From Opitutia bacterium (lineage in GTDB: Bacteria > Verrucomicrobiota > Verrucomicrobiia > Opitutales > Coraliomargaritaceae), in assembly GCA_018663485.1 (NCBI GenBank), contig JABJQI010000138.1, positions 1 to 9,976 of the forward strand: 9,976 nt of DNA. Reading direction: 5' to 3'. Below are positions 1 through 6,218 of the stretch, one piece after another (position 1 is the stretch's first letter; each line of letters begins with the position of its first letter). Under the pieces are notes generated by a model. The model had not been told where the DNA came from. It ran no database searches and saw only the letters and a list, made by a program, of their open reading frames with translations. Both the position numbers and the translations under genes were made by a program.

Positions 1-1
1 A

Positions 2-52
2 TACAGATTGCCTAGCTAACAGCGCGAGCCTACGCATCTTTGAAAATCTGTA
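2..52. repeat. 8-bp inverted repeat flanking the 3' end of the regulator gene
   Basis: TACAGATT at 2-9 and AATCTGTA at 45-52 are perfect inverted arms separated by 35 nt. The right arm abuts the stop codon (53-55, minus strand) of the AraC-type regulator, so the structure would form in the 3' end of its transcript. The loop is long and no U tract follows, so it is a poor intrinsic terminator. It may be a folding element, a site edge or chance; the window begins here and the context to the left is not visible. Confidence 0.25.
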
Positions 53-1207
53 CTACATGACATGCGCTATACCGCGCTGGAAGATCGGCGCTGAATACAT
101 AGAATTAAATTGCTTGCGATAACGAATCGGGGAAATACCCACCTGTTTCTTAAATGTACTACTAAAATGAGGCGCGTGGCAAAATCCAGTTAACGCCGCG
201 ATCGTCTCGATCGTCTCCTCGGTGTAGTTCATCAGCCGCTTGGCTTCATTGATACGGATACCAATTAAATGCTCGCGGATGCTGTTATGCATACTCTCAC
301 GAAAGCGCATCTCAAGACTGCGGCGACTAACTCCAAGCATCTCAGCCAGTTCTGCAGTACCAATCGAGCGTTTGAAGTGGGTGTTTAGATATTTCAATAG
401 CTGTCGAATAAGCGGGTCGGTCACTGCCAGCGCATCTGTGCTTTGCCGTATAGTGATACCGCAGGGTGGAATTAACTTTAGATGCTGGTCGAGTGTCTGG
501 CCGTTCATCTGTCGATCAAGCATCGCTGCACCCTCATAGCCAATCTTTTGCAAGTCGTAACGCACGCTTGATAATGGCACTGCTTGGTTTTCGCAAATTA
601 ACCTGTTATCATCTGCGCCTAGAATTGCGATGTCCTCCGGCACGCGTAATTCAGCATCCATACATAAGTTCGACAGCCAAGCTGAATCATAGTCACTCTT
701 GGTGTAGATGGCACAGGGCTTTGGCAGCTGCTTGAGTCGCTTAGTGATGTAAGTCGCATCTTGTGGGCGTGTCGTGTCCAGTCGTATGCAAATGATTCCT
801 GCTGACGCTAAGCGTTGACTGTAAGCGGTATAGCGTGCGCGGCTGACCGGATTGCTGGCCAGTGCAAACCACGCACAATGGCGATGCCCCATGCTTAAAA
901 AGTGCTCGGCACCGGCTCGACCTAGTGCAGGGTTATCTGCTGCCACCCGAGGCAAGTCGATGTCCTCACGCCAAATCGATAGATCCACAGTCGGCACTTT
1001 CGCCTGCAACACAAACTCCTCTAAGGTCCGATTATTATTCAATGATGTAATAATGCCGTCGCCTTGCCAGTGTTCGGGTAGCTGAAAGTCTTTGAGGATA
1101 CTGACATTTAAGTGCCAACCATGCTGCCCGGCATATTGCGCAATGCCCTCATGTGCAGACTGGTCATAGCTCCCAAGGACCATCAAAACATGTTTTACCC
1201 GCAGCAT
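53..1207 (-). CDS. XylR-like AraC-family transcriptional regulator with LacI-type sugar-sensing domain
   Basis: A DNA-binding regulator of sugar catabolism. Counting from an upstream ATG at 1243 (396 aa), residues about 15-270 form a periplasmic-binding-protein/LacI-like sensor, including ILGADDNRLICENQ (207-220) followed by VPLSSVRYD, the hallmark segment of LacI/XylR sensor lobes. Residues about 277-378 form an AraC-type double helix-turn-helix (first helix pair near VSRRSLEMRF, second near TIAALTGFCHAPHFSSTFKK, then GISPIRYRK). Length and domain order match E. coli XylR (about 390 aa). I prefer the ATG at 1207 (384 aa), because a TATAAT box on this strand overlaps the 1243 start and the first 12 residues have no counterpart in the family. 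No Shine-Dalgarno is seen at either start. It diverges from the KDG kinase/KDPG aldolase genes, which are its likely targets. The ligand is unknown; a uronate- or KDG-related sugar is an inference. The family call is confident. Confidence 0.9.
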   Translation of the reverse strand: MLRVKHVLMVLGSYDQSAHEGIAQYAGQHGWHLNVSILKDFQLPEHWQGDGIITSLNNNRTLEEFVLQAKVPTVDLSIWREDIDLPRVAADNPALGRAGAEHFLSMGHRHCAWFALASNPVSRARYTAYSQRLASAGIICIRLDTTRPQDATYITKRLKQLPKPCAIYTKSDYDSAWLSNLCMDAELRVPEDIAILGADDNRLICENQAVPLSSVRYDLQKIGYEGAAMLDRQMNGQTLDQHLKLIPPCGITIRQSTDALAVTDPLIRQLLKYLNTHFKRSIGTAELAEMLGVSRRSLEMRFRESMHNSIREHLIGIRINEAKRLMNYTEETIETIAALTGFCHAPHFSSTFKKQVGISPIRYRKQFNSMYSAPIFQRGIAHVM

Positions 1208-1350
1208 TTGCGCATATATGCTAAATATATCAAAATTATGCAATTATAATATACGCTAAATATCGCTAATATTCACAACCTAAGACGCAGCAAATTTGTT
1301 TGCATACTCAATTATCAGACTAACAGAAAACCCACAAATACAAACTCTTC
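1208..1350. promoter_or_regulatory. Divergent regulator/kdgK control region with repeated CGCTAAATAT-like boxes
   Basis: This very A/T-rich region separates the divergent regulator and kinase genes. It contains TGCTAAATAT (1219-1228), CGCTAAATAT (1254-1263) and CGCTAATATT (1264-1273), the last two in tandem in the same orientation. Such spaced direct half-sites are what AraC/XylR-type activators commonly bind. A TATAAT box lies on the plus strand at 1245-1250 and, overlapping it, on the minus strand at 1243-1248, but neither has a good -35 partner, which would suit activator-dependent transcription. That these are operators is inference. Confidence 0.4.
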
Positions 1351-2448
1351 ATGGCTATCGACATCAAATCTTCCGACTCTTGTGAATACGCATGCATCTC
1401 GCTTGGAGAGGTGATGCTCCGACTCGACCCCGGCGAAGGCCGTGCGCATACCGCTCGTCAATTTACTGCATGGGAAGGCGGCGGCGAATATAACGTCGCT
1501 CGCGGACTACGTCGTTGCTTCGGCCTAAAGACAGGCGTGGTGACCGCATTTGCTGATAATCCAGTCGGCCGCTTAGTCGAAGACTTCATGCTGCAGGGTG
1601 GGGTGGATACAGCCCTTATCAAATGGGTGGACTACGACGGCATCGGGCGCACCGTCCGCAACGGTCTGAACTTTACCGAGCGTGGCTTCGGTATTCGCGG
1701 AGCAGTTGGTTGCCCGGATCGCGGCAATACCGCAGCGAGCCAGCTCAAGGACGGCGACATCGACTGGGAAGACATCTTCGGCAAGCGCGGCGTGCAATGG
1801 TTCCACACTGGCGGGATCTACGCTGCTCTGAGCGAAACTACTCCGGATGTTGTGCTCGAAGCAGTCAAATGCGCGAAGAAGCACGGCACCATCGTCAGCT
1901 ACGATTTGAACTACCGTCCGTCGCTGTGGAAGGATTTTGGGGGCCTGGCAAAGTGCCAAGAAGTGAACCGGGAGATTGCCAAGTATGTCGATGTAATGGT
2001 CGGTAACGAAGAAGACTTCACTGCCTGTCTCGGCTTCGAAGTCGAGGGGGTCGATGAGAACATCTCACATATCCCGGTTGAAGCGTTTAAGAAAATGATC
2101 GTTACCGCTACCAAGGAATTTCCTAACTTCAAGGCGACTGCCACAACACTGCGGGCCGTGAAGACTGCGACCGTCAATGACTGGGCGGCGATGGCTTGGC
2201 ACGACGGTGAGTTCTACGAATCTATCAAATTTCCGGGCCTCGAGATTCTCGACCGCGTCGGCGGTGGTGATAGTTTTGCTTCGGGCCTCATCTACGGTTT
2301 CCTGACCGAGAACGATCCACAGGAAGCAGTCGACTATGGTTGCGTCCACGGCGCACTGGCGATGACGACTCCAGGTGACACCACTATGGCTTCGCTTAAA
2401 GAAGTGAAAAAGATCAAAGCCGGCGGCGGTGCTCGTGTTGATCGCTAG
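1351..2448 (+). CDS. kdgK: 2-keto-3-deoxygluconate kinase (PfkB/ribokinase family)
   Basis: Predicted cytosolic kinase that phosphorylates KDG with ATP to give KDPG. The 365-aa protein opens with a substrate-binding segment typical of PfkB sugar kinases (ISLGEVMLRLDPGEG, 16-30; WEGGGEYNVARGL, 41-53). It has SYDLNYRPSLW (183-193), common in KDG kinases, and VGNEEDF (217-223). It ends with the PfkB signature 2, DRVGGGDSFASGL (301-313), whose D307 is the expected catalytic base and GGG the anion hole. It is somewhat longer than E. coli KdgK (about 310 aa). The KDPG aldolase gene follows 79 bp downstream on the same strand, which strongly favours KDG over ribose, fructose or other PfkB substrates. 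No Shine-Dalgarno precedes the ATG; the leader is A/C-rich. Probably controlled by the divergent XylR-like regulator. The family is certain and the substrate rests mainly on context and motif resemblance. Confidence 0.9.
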   Translation: MAIDIKSSDSCEYACISLGEVMLRLDPGEGRAHTARQFTAWEGGGEYNVARGLRRCFGLKTGVVTAFADNPVGRLVEDFMLQGGVDTALIKWVDYDGIGRTVRNGLNFTERGFGIRGAVGCPDRGNTAASQLKDGDIDWEDIFGKRGVQWFHTGGIYAALSETTPDVVLEAVKCAKKHGTIVSYDLNYRPSLWKDFGGLAKCQEVNREIAKYVDVMVGNEEDFTACLGFEVEGVDENISHIPVEAFKKMIVTATKEFPNFKATATTLRAVKTATVNDWAAMAWHDGEFYESIKFPGLEILDRVGGGDSFASGLIYGFLTENDPQEAVDYGCVHGALAMTTPGDTTMASLKEVKKIKAGGGARVDR

Positions 2449-2527
2449 AATCGAAGCTGGTTAGTTTTCCAGTTCCCAGTTCAAAATAAAAAGCCAACAA
2501 CCGAAAACAATTAAACTTATTTAAATT

Positions 2528-3154
2528 ATGTTAGTACTCGACCAATTTCCCGTCATTCCAGTCATCGTTATCGACGATGTTGCGGATGCGAAGCCACTCG
2601 CCAAGGCACTCCTCGAAGGCGGACTCAATATTATCGAAGTTACGTTCCGCACTGCCGCTGCGGCAGGTGCTATCGAGTCCATTGCCAATGCATTTCCTGA
2701 AATGCTCGTTGGAGCGGGTACGGTGGTTACGCTGGAGCAGGCTAAAATTGCGATTGATTCGGGCAGTAAGTTCGGCCTTGCCCCAGGCACTGACCCAGAG
2801 ATGGTCGCATATTTCAAAGAGCGCGACATTCCATTCATTCCGGGCATCATGACGCCGTCTGACATCCAGGTGGCGATCAAAGCGGGTTGTAAGTACCTCA
2901 AATTTTTTCCTGCAGGCTCTGCGGGTGGCCCAAATCTGCTCAAAGCAATGGCGGCTCCATATGCGAATCTGGATGTGAAATTCTGCCCAACCGGTGGTGT
3001 TTCGATCGACAACATGAATGAGTATCTCTCGATACCAGAAGTCTTTGCAATCGGTGGATCATGGCTGGCCACGAAGGCGCAGGTCGCCAACAAGGACTGG
3101 AGCGCAATTACTACGCAGGTTAAGAAAGCACTGGCTAAAGCTGCACAAGCATAG
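2528..3154 (+). CDS. eda: KDPG aldolase (2-keto-3-deoxy-6-phosphogluconate aldolase)
   Basis: Class I aldolase splitting KDPG into pyruvate and glyceraldehyde-3-phosphate, the last step of the Entner-Doudoroff and uronate routes. The 208-aa length is typical. It is a single (beta/alpha)8 domain with all family landmarks: IIEVTFRT (35-42) with catalytic E37, VGAGTVVT (61-68), LAPGTDP (84-90), IPGIMTP (104-110), LKFFPAG (124-130) with Schiff-base K125, FCPTGGV (152-158) in the phosphate site, and AIGGSWL (174-180). It lies 79 bp after kdgK, with no clear terminator between them, so the two are probably co-transcribed. The leader before the ATG is A/T-rich with no Shine-Dalgarno. The related 2-dehydro-3-deoxy-6-phosphogalactonate aldolase is possible, but the pairing with KDG kinase makes KDPG the natural substrate. 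Confidence 0.94.
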   Translation: MLVLDQFPVIPVIVIDDVADAKPLAKALLEGGLNIIEVTFRTAAAAGAIESIANAFPEMLVGAGTVVTLEQAKIAIDSGSKFGLAPGTDPEMVAYFKERDIPFIPGIMTPSDIQVAIKAGCKYLKFFPAGSAGGPNLLKAMAAPYANLDVKFCPTGGVSIDNMNEYLSIPEVFAIGGSWLATKAQVANKDWSAITTQVKKALAKAAQA

Positions 3155-3193
3155 TCAAGGATCTGATACAGTTGGCTGTGATGAAATATCAAC

Positions 3194-3208
3194 TCGCTAT
3201 TAAAGCGA
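3194..3208. promoter_or_regulatory. TCGCT/AGCGA dyad upstream of the ArsR-methyltransferase gene
   Basis: TCGCT (3194-3198) and AGCGA (3204-3208) are perfect inverted arms around ATTAA. The dyad sits 26 bp before the start of the ArsR-type gene and just before a -10-like TATAGT (3213-3218). ArsR-family repressors usually bind short dyads at their own promoter, so autoregulation is plausible. A weak terminator for eda is the alternative, but no T run follows. Confidence 0.3.
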
Positions 3209-3234
3209 AGTTTATAGTATGAACGTTCTCATCT

Positions 3235-4164
3235 ATGGCGGACTCTTGGGAAATATTAAAACTATTGGCGGACTCGACACGGGTGCGTATCCTCTCATTA
3301 TTGGCGAAAGAGGAACTATCGGTCGCCGAACTCCAAGACGTATTAGACATGGGGCAGTCGCGCATTTCTTCCCACCTCGGGCTTCTTAGGCAGGGCGAGT
3401 TGGTGCATGATCGCCGAGAGGGGAAAAAGACATTTTACGCATTAAGTGTCTTTGATGCAAAAGGAGCAGGGTTGTTGCAGGCTGCCTGTGCAGCGGTTGA
3501 GGGCACCACGCAGATCGGCGAGGACACTGCCAATCTGATGCGCATCTTGGAGAAGCGTAAGCAGCAGTCGGAGCAATATTTTAATTCGGTAGCTGGGAGA
3601 TTGGGTAAAAATTATTGTCCAGGCCGTAGCTGGGAAGCGATTGGCCATTTCTTGCTGCATTTAACGCCGAAAATTAAGATTGTAGATTTAGGGGCAGGTG
3701 AGGGGTTGCTCTCTCAATTACTGGCACGCCGCGCCGAAGAAATTGTGTGTGTCGATAACTCTCCAAAGATGGTTGAGTTCGGCAGCGAGCTGGCGAAGAA
3801 AAATGGCTTTACAAATCTAAGCTATCAACTGGGCGACATCGAAGCGGTGCCACTCAAGGATGACGTGTTTGATTTAGCCTTGCTCAGTCAGGCACTGCAC
3901 CACGCGCAACATCCACTGAAAGGGATTCAAGAAGCCTTCCGTATTCTCAAGCCTGGGGGTAAACTAATCATTATCGACCTCTTGGAGCACCAGTTCGAAA
4001 AGGCGCACGAGCTGTATGCCGACGTTTGGCTCGGATTTTCAGAGAACAAACTCTATCAGTTTTTAAAAGAGGCCGGCTTCCGTCAGATCGAAGTCAACGT
4101 CGTCGCTCAAGAAGCCGAAGCGCCGAATTTTCAGACGGTGCTCGCTAGCGGTGTAAAGGGCTAG
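3235..4164 (+). CDS. ArsR-family winged-helix regulator fused to a SAM-dependent methyltransferase
   Basis: A 309-aa two-domain protein. Residues about 1-75 are an ArsR/SmtB winged helix: ILKLLADSTRVRILSLL (7-23), recognition helix SRISSHLGLLRQGELV (42-57), and wing DRREGKKTFYAL (59-70). I see no cysteine pair of the metal-sensing type in the recognition helix. Residues about 130-250 are a class I Rossmann methyltransferase: motif I VDLGAGEG (150-157), acidic VCVDNSPKM (171-179), GDIEAVPL (200-207), DLALLSQALHH (213-223) and the post-I motif LKPGGKLIIIDLLEH (238-252). The ArsR-methyltransferase architecture is known in bacteria, and ArsR-type SahR proteins regulate the SAM/methionine cycle. 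This one may therefore sense SAM or SAH, but no methionine-cycle gene is visible here and the methyl acceptor is unknown. Its 3' end overlaps the convergent membrane-protein gene by 20 bp. Confidence 0.9.
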   Translation: MADSWEILKLLADSTRVRILSLLAKEELSVAELQDVLDMGQSRISSHLGLLRQGELVHDRREGKKTFYALSVFDAKGAGLLQAACAAVEGTTQIGEDTANLMRILEKRKQQSEQYFNSVAGRLGKNYCPGRSWEAIGHFLLHLTPKIKIVDLGAGEGLLSQLLARRAEEIVCVDNSPKMVEFGSELAKKNGFTNLSYQLGDIEAVPLKDDVFDLALLSQALHHAQHPLKGIQEAFRILKPGGKLIIIDLLEHQFEKAHELYADVWLGFSENKLYQFLKEAGFRQIEVNVVAQEAEAPNFQTVLASGVKG

Positions 4165-4546
4165 GGTTTGATGGATCGTTGGTGCTACTGCCTTGTTCAG
4201 GCATTCTGTTTGCTGTTTTGATTGTCCGACCGCGCAGTGCCTGCCACAGGCCAGCAGCAATCAGGCCGACGCCTATAAGGCCAAGGACCATTGAAACTAC
4301 AAAGGGAGAAGTGCGCTGGTAGTCGGTGATCTCTAAGTAACCGACGTATGCTGAGACCAGGCCAAAGGTGAATAGGTAGCCAAAGCAAATCAATGACAGA
4401 GAGGAGCGCCGGAACGCAAAGACAATTCCTGCCACGAAAAACATCGGAACGATGATCATGATCTGCGGCCCAATCATGAAAAAAGCGCCAACTGTGATGA
4501 TAGCCGTGAGTACTAAGACGACTATACTCTTGATCGTTTTGTTCAT
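4145..4546 (-). CDS. Small four-helix membrane protein, third gene of the motor-like cassette
   Basis: I do not recognise a family. From the ATG at 4546 the protein is 133 aa with about four hydrophobic segments (7-26, 28-45, 50-71, 79-104). A basic turn FRRSS follows the second, and a polar C-terminal tail rich in Ser, Asn and Pro ends it, so it is an inner-membrane protein. The start is uncertain. The frame is open to a TTG at 4579, directly after the stop codon of the upstream gene, and GAGGTG, an excellent Shine-Dalgarno core, lies 6 nt before that TTG (9 nt before a GTG). This would give 144 aa and translational coupling. I chose the ATG because MNKTIKSIVV is a natural membrane-protein N-terminus, similar to the MNKTLMLV of its neighbour. 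It is probably co-transcribed with the two upstream genes. The 3' end overlaps the opposing ArsR-methyltransferase gene inside a CGCTAGCG palindrome (4143-4150). Confidence 0.7.
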   Translation of the reverse strand: MNKTIKSIVVLVLTAIITVGAFFMIGPQIMIIVPMFFVAGIVFAFRRSSLSLICFGYLFTFGLVSAYVGYLEITDYQRTSPFVVSMVLGLIGVGLIAAGLWQALRGRTIKTANRMPEQGSSTNDPSNPSPLHR

Positions 4547-4579
4547 TGAGCGAAGTTGCGAACTACATTCAACCACCAA

Positions 4580-6109
4580 CTACTGCACCTCATTTGGTAG
4601 CTTGCGGACGCGGTCTTTTAAGCGTCGCATGGTCGCGGCGCTCTCTGCTTTGTTGAAGCTGGAGCCAAGATTGCCGATGCCGCTGGCGAGAAACGCGTCG
4701 ATTACGACAGCGTGTTTCGAGTCGGTTAGTACGCCGATGAATTGACTGTTTTTGCTGAAGGCCAGATCGCCGCGTGAGGAGGCGAAGTCGGCAAACAGTT
4801 CGCCGAGAGCCGGGCGCTCTATCTTTAGGAAGCGCTCGCTGCTGGTGAGCCGACGAAAGCCCGTGCGGCCAAAGTTACTCTCATCGTTTTTAACCAGGAC
4901 GGCTTCCTCCCAGCGTTCTGGTTGAAGCGCGAGTTCGAAGGTTTCCAGGCCGGAAGCCTCGACGGTGCGTTTCGGCAGAGGGATGTAGATCAGTCGAGGA
5001 TCGGCGCTGAGGAAAGCGATTTGATTGATCGCGGAAGTGCGGCCCGCAAGTGTGACTTCTAGTTGCACGCTGAGGAGGCTGTCTGGATTCTTGAAGAAGG
5101 CAAAAGGTGTGTCCGCAGTATGTGTGACGAGGTAAGTGCCTTCAGTATCCTCAATTAGGATACTTTTACTTTCGTAGTGTTGTGTCGTAGGGCTGCCAAT
5201 ACGCGGCTTTTCTAAAGAGGTAAAGTGAATCGTAGCACGGTTGTTTTGAAAGCGTGTGAAGATTTCACTCATCGTGCGTGGCCGGCTCGCATCCATCTCT
5301 TGAATGATATCTTCGGAGCTCTGAGCCAATTCGGAGACGCCTTGCCCAAGTTGGGATACGTTTTCAGTGAGCCGTGACGCATGTGCCTGTGCCTGTGCTT
5401 TATCTTGTTTCTCCCTAATTAGGTTTTGCTCCAGTAGGCTGCGCTCGGCCTTGGCAATTGCGAGTTGGTTGTTTAGTGCCTCCCGCTCTTGATTGAGCTT
5501 TTTGGTCTCGGCTTGAGCAGCTTTGAGCTCGGCTTCACGTTGAGCGAGGGCCACTTCGCGGGTAGTTAGATCTTTCTCTGCTTGCGTGAGCCGTTCTTTA
5601 GAGAGGGACGTTTCTTGTTTGAGTTGGCCGAGAGTCTGAGTGAGTTCGATACGCTCAGTCTGAGCGCTCTCGAGCTCGGCGCGAGTGGCTTCAAATTTTA
5701 GAGCCAGGACTTGGCGATCTGCTTCGACTTGGGATTTTTCTTCAGTTAGCTTGGCTTGATCGGCTTCAATGCTCGCTTTGGCGACGGTGAGTTGTGCGGC
5801 TTCAGCTGCTTTTTCTTGTAAGCTTTTCTGAGTTGCCATGAGTGCGGCTTCGCGTTGGGCGAGATTGAGCGCCTGTTTTTCTAGGTTTTGTCGTGTTTCA
5901 CTGAGATCTTTGCTCAGGCCTGAGCGGGACTCGAGTTCCGACTGTAGGGACTCTTCGAGCAGGCTAATCAGTTCGGCCTCTGCGGTCGCGGAGGCGGCGG
6001 TGGCATCGAGTGTCACATCCGGGCGCTCTTCGGGCGGATCGAAGCGTGCAAGTGCCAACATACTCAGGAGGAGGAAGTCACAAATGACTAGCATCAAGGT
6101 TTTGTTCAT
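4580..6109 (-). CDS. Membrane-anchored long coiled-coil protein with MotB/TolR-like helix and degenerate trypsin-like C-terminal domain
   Basis: A 509-aa protein in three parts. Residues 1-22 form one hydrophobic helix, MNKTLMLVICDFLLLSMLAL, with an Asp (D11) inside it, as in the single helix of MotB, TolR and ExbD, where that Asp carries the ion. Residues about 42-275 form a continuous Glu/Lys/Gln/Ala/Leu-rich coiled coil. Residues about 290-475 form a beta-rich domain. SKSILIEDTEGTYLVTHTAD (314-333) resembles the first strands of trypsin-like proteases, and SSRGDLAFSKNSQFIGVL (444-461) resembles the GNSGGPLF...VIGV segment, but the Ser-nucleophile motif is lost. The domain is thus probably a binding or structural pseudo-protease on the far side of the membrane. 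It follows a MotA/TolQ-like gene on the same strand and precedes a small membrane protein. No Shine-Dalgarno is seen. The helix and coiled coil are seen directly; the motor role and the protease-fold reading are inference. Confidence 0.85.
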   Translation of the reverse strand: MNKTLMLVICDFLLLSMLALARFDPPEERPDVTLDATAASATAEAELISLLEESLQSELESRSGLSKDLSETRQNLEKQALNLAQREAALMATQKSLQEKAAEAAQLTVAKASIEADQAKLTEEKSQVEADRQVLALKFEATRAELESAQTERIELTQTLGQLKQETSLSKERLTQAEKDLTTREVALAQREAELKAAQAETKKLNQEREALNNQLAIAKAERSLLEQNLIREKQDKAQAQAHASRLTENVSQLGQGVSELAQSSEDIIQEMDASRPRTMSEIFTRFQNNRATIHFTSLEKPRIGSPTTQHYESKSILIEDTEGTYLVTHTADTPFAFFKNPDSLLSVQLEVTLAGRTSAINQIAFLSADPRLIYIPLPKRTVEASGLETFELALQPERWEEAVLVKNDESNFGRTGFRRLTSSERFLKIERPALGELFADFASSRGDLAFSKNSQFIGVLTDSKHAVVIDAFLASGIGNLGSSFNKAESAATMRRLKDRVRKLPNEVQ

Positions 6110-6218
6110 AGTAGGCTGAGTCGTAAAATTGAAACGTAGGAAATCACAGGTAGCGACGTGAGAGTGTAGCGACCTTCATACCGATACAGTTCGCTTTTGT
6201 TGTTTAAGTGGATGGCGT
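6110..6218 (-). other. Intergenic gap inside the membrane cassette
   Basis: 109 bp between the two large cassette genes. It holds a repeated octamer GTAGCGAC on the plus strand (near 6151 and 6167) but no strong hairpin with a T run and no clear promoter. The two genes are therefore probably transcribed together. Confidence 0.35.

Noticed and set aside
1573..2349. Three minus-strand frames opposite kdgK
   Set aside because: The plus-strand frame has complete PfkB motifs; the opposite frames have no recognisable domains and are byproducts of its codon pattern.
2449..2527. A terminator between kdgK and eda (CTGG...CCAG)
   Set aside because: The stem is only 4 bp with no T run; the two genes are better read as one operon.
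2521..3192. A 223-aa minus-strand frame opposite eda
   Set aside because: It mirrors the KDPG aldolase gene almost exactly; the plus strand has every catalytic motif.
4580..5250. An active HtrA-like serine protease
   Set aside because: The GNSGG nucleophile segment is replaced by SSRGDLA, and no clear His-Asp-Ser triad can be read, so activity is not supported.
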